Source: M3007 sp044226205
GTDB taxonomy: Bacteria > Bacteroidota > Bacteroidia > Chitinophagales > Saprospiraceae
Direction of reading: 5' to 3'
DNA length: 64,000 nt
Assembly: GCA_044226205.1 (NCBI GenBank)
Contig: JBGAHL010000024.1
Coordinates: 22,474-86,473, forward strand
In this document: one piece after another, positions 62,192 through 64,000 of the stretch
Numbering within the stretch: the stretch's first letter is position 1
Layout: every line of letters starts with the position of its first letter
Made by a program: the position numbers and the translations under genes
Notes under the pieces: generated by a model
Seen by the model: the letters and a program-made list of their open reading frames with translations, nothing else
What the model was told of the DNA's origin: nothing
Database searches by the model: none

Positions 62192-63682
62192 ATGGAAACG
62201 AAGTATAGTTCATCCGATCGGCCCAAGTTCCTCGGCCAGTCTCTCACCTTCGACGACGTATTGCTCGTCCCCGCTTACAGCGAGGTTTTACCCAGAGAAG
62301 TCAACATTTCGTCGCAACTCACCCGCGGCATTCGCCTCAACGCGCCCATCGCCTCCGCGGCAATGGATACCGTCACGGAAAAAGCCCTGGCGATCGCCAT
62401 GGCCCGTCAGGGCGGCATCGGCATCATTCACAAAAACATGACGATTGCCGAGCAAGCCGACCAGGTACGCGCCGTCAAACGCTCCGAAGCCGGCATGATC
62501 ATCGACCCGGTGACCCTGCACCCGGAAGCCACCGTCGCCGAAGCGCTCGACCTGATGAAACGGTACAGCATCGGCGGCATCCCGGTGACCGACCGCCGCG
62601 GCCGGCTCGTGGGTATTTTGACCAACCGCGACCTGCGGTTTGAAACCGACCACACCCGCAGGGTGCGCGAACTGATGACGAAGAAAAACCTCGTCACCGC
62701 GCCCCAGGGCACGACGCTCGAACAGGCAAGGTCCATTCTTCAACAGCGGAAAATTGAAAAACTGCCCGTTGTCGACGATGATTTCAACCTCGTCGGGCTG
62801 ATTACGTACAAAGACATCATGAAGGGGGTCAATTTCCCCAATGCCTGCAAAGATTCTCTGGGCCGCCTCGTGGTCGGCGCCGCCGTCGGTGTGACGAGCG
62901 ACCTGATCGAACGCGTCAGCGCACTGGTAAAAGCCGGCGTCGACGTGGTGTGCGTGGATACGGCGCACGGGCATTCGCGCGGGGTGCTCGATGCCGTGCG
63001 GCACGTAAAAAACACGTTCCCCGACCTCCAGGTGATCGGCGGCAACGTCGCGACCGGCGAAGGTGCGCTGTCGCTGGTGGAAGCCGGCGTGGATGGCGTC
63101 AAAGTCGGTGTAGGCCCGGGCAGTATCTGCACCACCCGCATCGTGGCCGGGGTCGGTGTGGCGCAACTTTCCGCCATTTACAATGCCGCACAAGCGCTGC
63201 GCGGCTCTGGCGTGCCGATTGTCGGCGACGGCGGCATCCGCTACACCGGCGACATAGTGAAGGCAATATCGGCCGGCGCCAGCACGATCATGGCGGGTTC
63301 GCTTTTTGCCGGCGTGGAAGAAGCGCCTGGCGAAACCATCATTTTCGATGGCCGGAAATTCAAGTCCTATCGCGGTATGGGCAGCCTCAGCGCCATGTCG
63401 CAAGGATCGAAAGACCGCTATTTTCAGGATGTGGAAGACGACGTCAAAAAACTCGTTCCGGAAGGCATCGAAGGTCGTGTGCCGTACAAAGGCACCGTGG
63501 CTGAGGTGATGACCCAATACCTCGGCGGTTTGCGCGCCGGCATGGGTTATTGCGGGGCGCCCACCATCAAAGACTTGCAGGAAAAAGCGCAATTCGTTCA
63601 GATCACCAATGCCGGCATGATCGAGAGCCATCCGCACAACATCGTGATTACAAGAGAATCGCCCAATTACAGCCGCTCCTGA
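62192..63682 (+). CDS. guaB: inosine-5'-monophosphate dehydrogenase
   Basis: The 496-residue enzyme is a full-length GuaB. The N-terminal barrel strand contains LTFDDVLLVPAYS. Two CBS domains interrupt the barrel at about residues 105-220. The catalytic Cys313 lies in GPGSICTTR, and the mobile flap and Arg-Tyr region (KSYRGMGSLSAM..) are intact. It oxidises IMP to XMP with NAD+, committing purines to GMP. The ATG at 62192 starts the conserved part; an upstream in-frame start overlaps the DUF4956 gene. A 22-bp palindrome follows and may terminate the transcript. Confidence 0.97.
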   Translation: METKYSSSDRPKFLGQSLTFDDVLLVPAYSEVLPREVNISSQLTRGIRLNAPIASAAMDTVTEKALAIAMARQGGIGIIHKNMTIAEQADQVRAVKRSEAGMIIDPVTLHPEATVAEALDLMKRYSIGGIPVTDRRGRLVGILTNRDLRFETDHTRRVRELMTKKNLVTAPQGTTLEQARSILQQRKIEKLPVVDDDFNLVGLITYKDIMKGVNFPNACKDSLGRLVVGAAVGVTSDLIERVSALVKAGVDVVCVDTAHGHSRGVLDAVRHVKNTFPDLQVIGGNVATGEGALSLVEAGVDGVKVGVGPGSICTTRIVAGVGVAQLSAIYNAAQALRGSGVPIVGDGGIRYTGDIVKAISAGASTIMAGSLFAGVEEAPGETIIFDGRKFKSYRGMGSLSAMSQGSKDRYFQDVEDDVKKLVPEGIEGRVPYKGTVAEVMTQYLGGLRAGMGYCGAPTIKDLQEKAQFVQITNAGMIESHPHNIVITRESPNYSRS

Positions 63683-63709
63683 GGCTGAACGGCTACCTTT
63701 TGCGTGCCA

Positions 63710-63774
63710 TTTTCACCGCAGAGACGCAAAGACGCAAAGAAATTCGCGAATCCTTTGCGTCTCTGCGGTGAAAA
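63710..63774. repeat. 22-bp-arm palindrome after guaB
   Basis: TTTTCACCGCAGAGACGCAAAG at 63710-63731 pairs perfectly with the sequence at 63753-63774 around a 21-base loop that itself contains AATTCGCGAATCC. Such CACCGCAGAGACGC repeats are common dispersed elements in environmental genomes. It can also form the 3' end of the guaB transcript. Confidence 0.75.
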
Positions 63775-63786
63775 GGTATAGCCTAT

Positions 63787-63851
63787 CGTAACTGGTTAGG
63801 TGAGAGAGTCAAGGAAATTGCCGCTTCTTTTACCCCACCCCCGGCCCCTCC
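63787..63851. repeat. half copy of family A repeat next to a transposase gene
   Basis: From GTAACTGGTTAGGTGAGAGAG to ACCCCACCCCCGGCCCCTCC the sequence is the reverse complement of the right half of the 12231 copy, almost base for base. The second half is missing; instead the end of a transposase gene follows within 20 bases. Confidence 0.8.
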
Positions 63852-63867
63852 CCCTCCGGGGGTGAGG

Positions 63868-64000
63868 TTAACCCATAAATCCCTGTTTTTGGGAATCAAT
63901 AAAGTTCATTGAAAGATTGAAGCCATCTACAAGGTTTTGGAAGTACTTCCAACCGGCCCAAATAGATTGCCACCCTGGCAAGCCATGGTGTTTCATACCC
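63868..64000 (-). CDS. transposase C-terminus (IS4/Tn5-like), continues beyond window
   Basis: On the minus strand 44 codons are open from the window edge to TAA at 63868. The product contains GLPGWQSIWAGWKYFQNLV, close to the C-terminal phrase of Tn5-like IS4-family transposases (P-G-x-x-x-x-W-R-G-W-x-x-L-x-D). The N-terminal part with the DDE residues lies past 64000. The stop codon is 16 bases from the remaining half of a family A repeat. Whether the IS inserted into the repeat or the repeat is the IS end cannot be told from this window. Confidence 0.6.
   Translation of the reverse strand, partial: GMKHHGLPGWQSIWAGWKYFQNLVDGFNLSMNFIDSQKQGFMG

Overview
The window looks like a chromosomal segment of a G+C-rich member of the Bacteroidota, probably a Saprospiria-like (Haliscomenobacter/Lewinella-type) lineage. 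The reasons are three proteins with type IX secretion (T9SS) C-terminal sorting modules plus a gliding-type surface protein, SprB-like repeats, TAnnTTTG-type -7 promoter elements with weak Shine-Dalgarno sites, and typical Bacteroidota families (CreD, DUF2202, DUF547, HsdR_N orphan, CotH/VTC/DUF4956). The lineage is an inference from protein style; no rRNA gene is present.

Layout. 0-12 kb: the end of a large secreted surface protein, creD with a small membrane gene, a DPP-IV-type peptidase, a cyclase/arylformamidase-like enzyme, an MgtC-like protein, and an operon of DUF547 protein, FAD oxidoreductase and membrane 4Fe-4S protein. 12.2-23.4 kb: a complete potassium-uptake locus on the minus strand, in the order sigma-54 response regulator, 28-codon membrane peptide, kdpF, kdpA, kdpB, kdpC, beta-barrel porin, KdpD sensor domain, histidine kinase. 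KdpD is split into two proteins, the regulator is NtrC-type rather than KdpE-type, and two different hairpin repeats sit inside the operon. 23.5-33.9 kb: a 1565-residue T9SS surface protein, ruvC, 3-hydroxyacyl-CoA dehydrogenase with PaaI-like thioesterase, a gliding-type surface protein and a TolC-like protein.

34-42 kb: an AT-richer island ending at a tRNA-Leu(GAG) gene. It carries a nuclease-methyltransferase fusion with a separate two-domain specificity subunit (BcgI-like layout), two unknown genes, a decayed small gene, a putative regulator and a large serine recombinase. The recombinase reading frame runs through the tRNA-Leu terminator into the tRNA itself. 42.2-46.3 kb: dnaJ, grpE, a TlpA-like thioredoxin, a flavin reductase and a lipoprotein, with a folded 9-bp tandem repeat between dnaJ and grpE. 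46.4-46.9 kb: tRNA-Val(UAC) followed by a tandem array of about 115-bp units, each with a degenerate tRNA-like body and a terminator hairpin.

47-53.3 kb: a compact aromatic amino acid operon, trpGD (fused), trpCF (fused), trpB, trpA and DAHP synthase-chorismate mutase, with no trpE in the window. 53.4-57 kb: UPF1-like helicase, lipoprotein and tadA. 57-62 kb: a CotH kinase / HlyD-like / VTC polyphosphate polymerase / DUF4956 cluster. 62-64 kb: guaB, a long palindrome, half of a dispersed repeat and the 3' end of a transposase gene. Two families of long inverted repeats recur through the window (12.2, 19.7, 63.8 kb; and 17.6, 57.1 kb).
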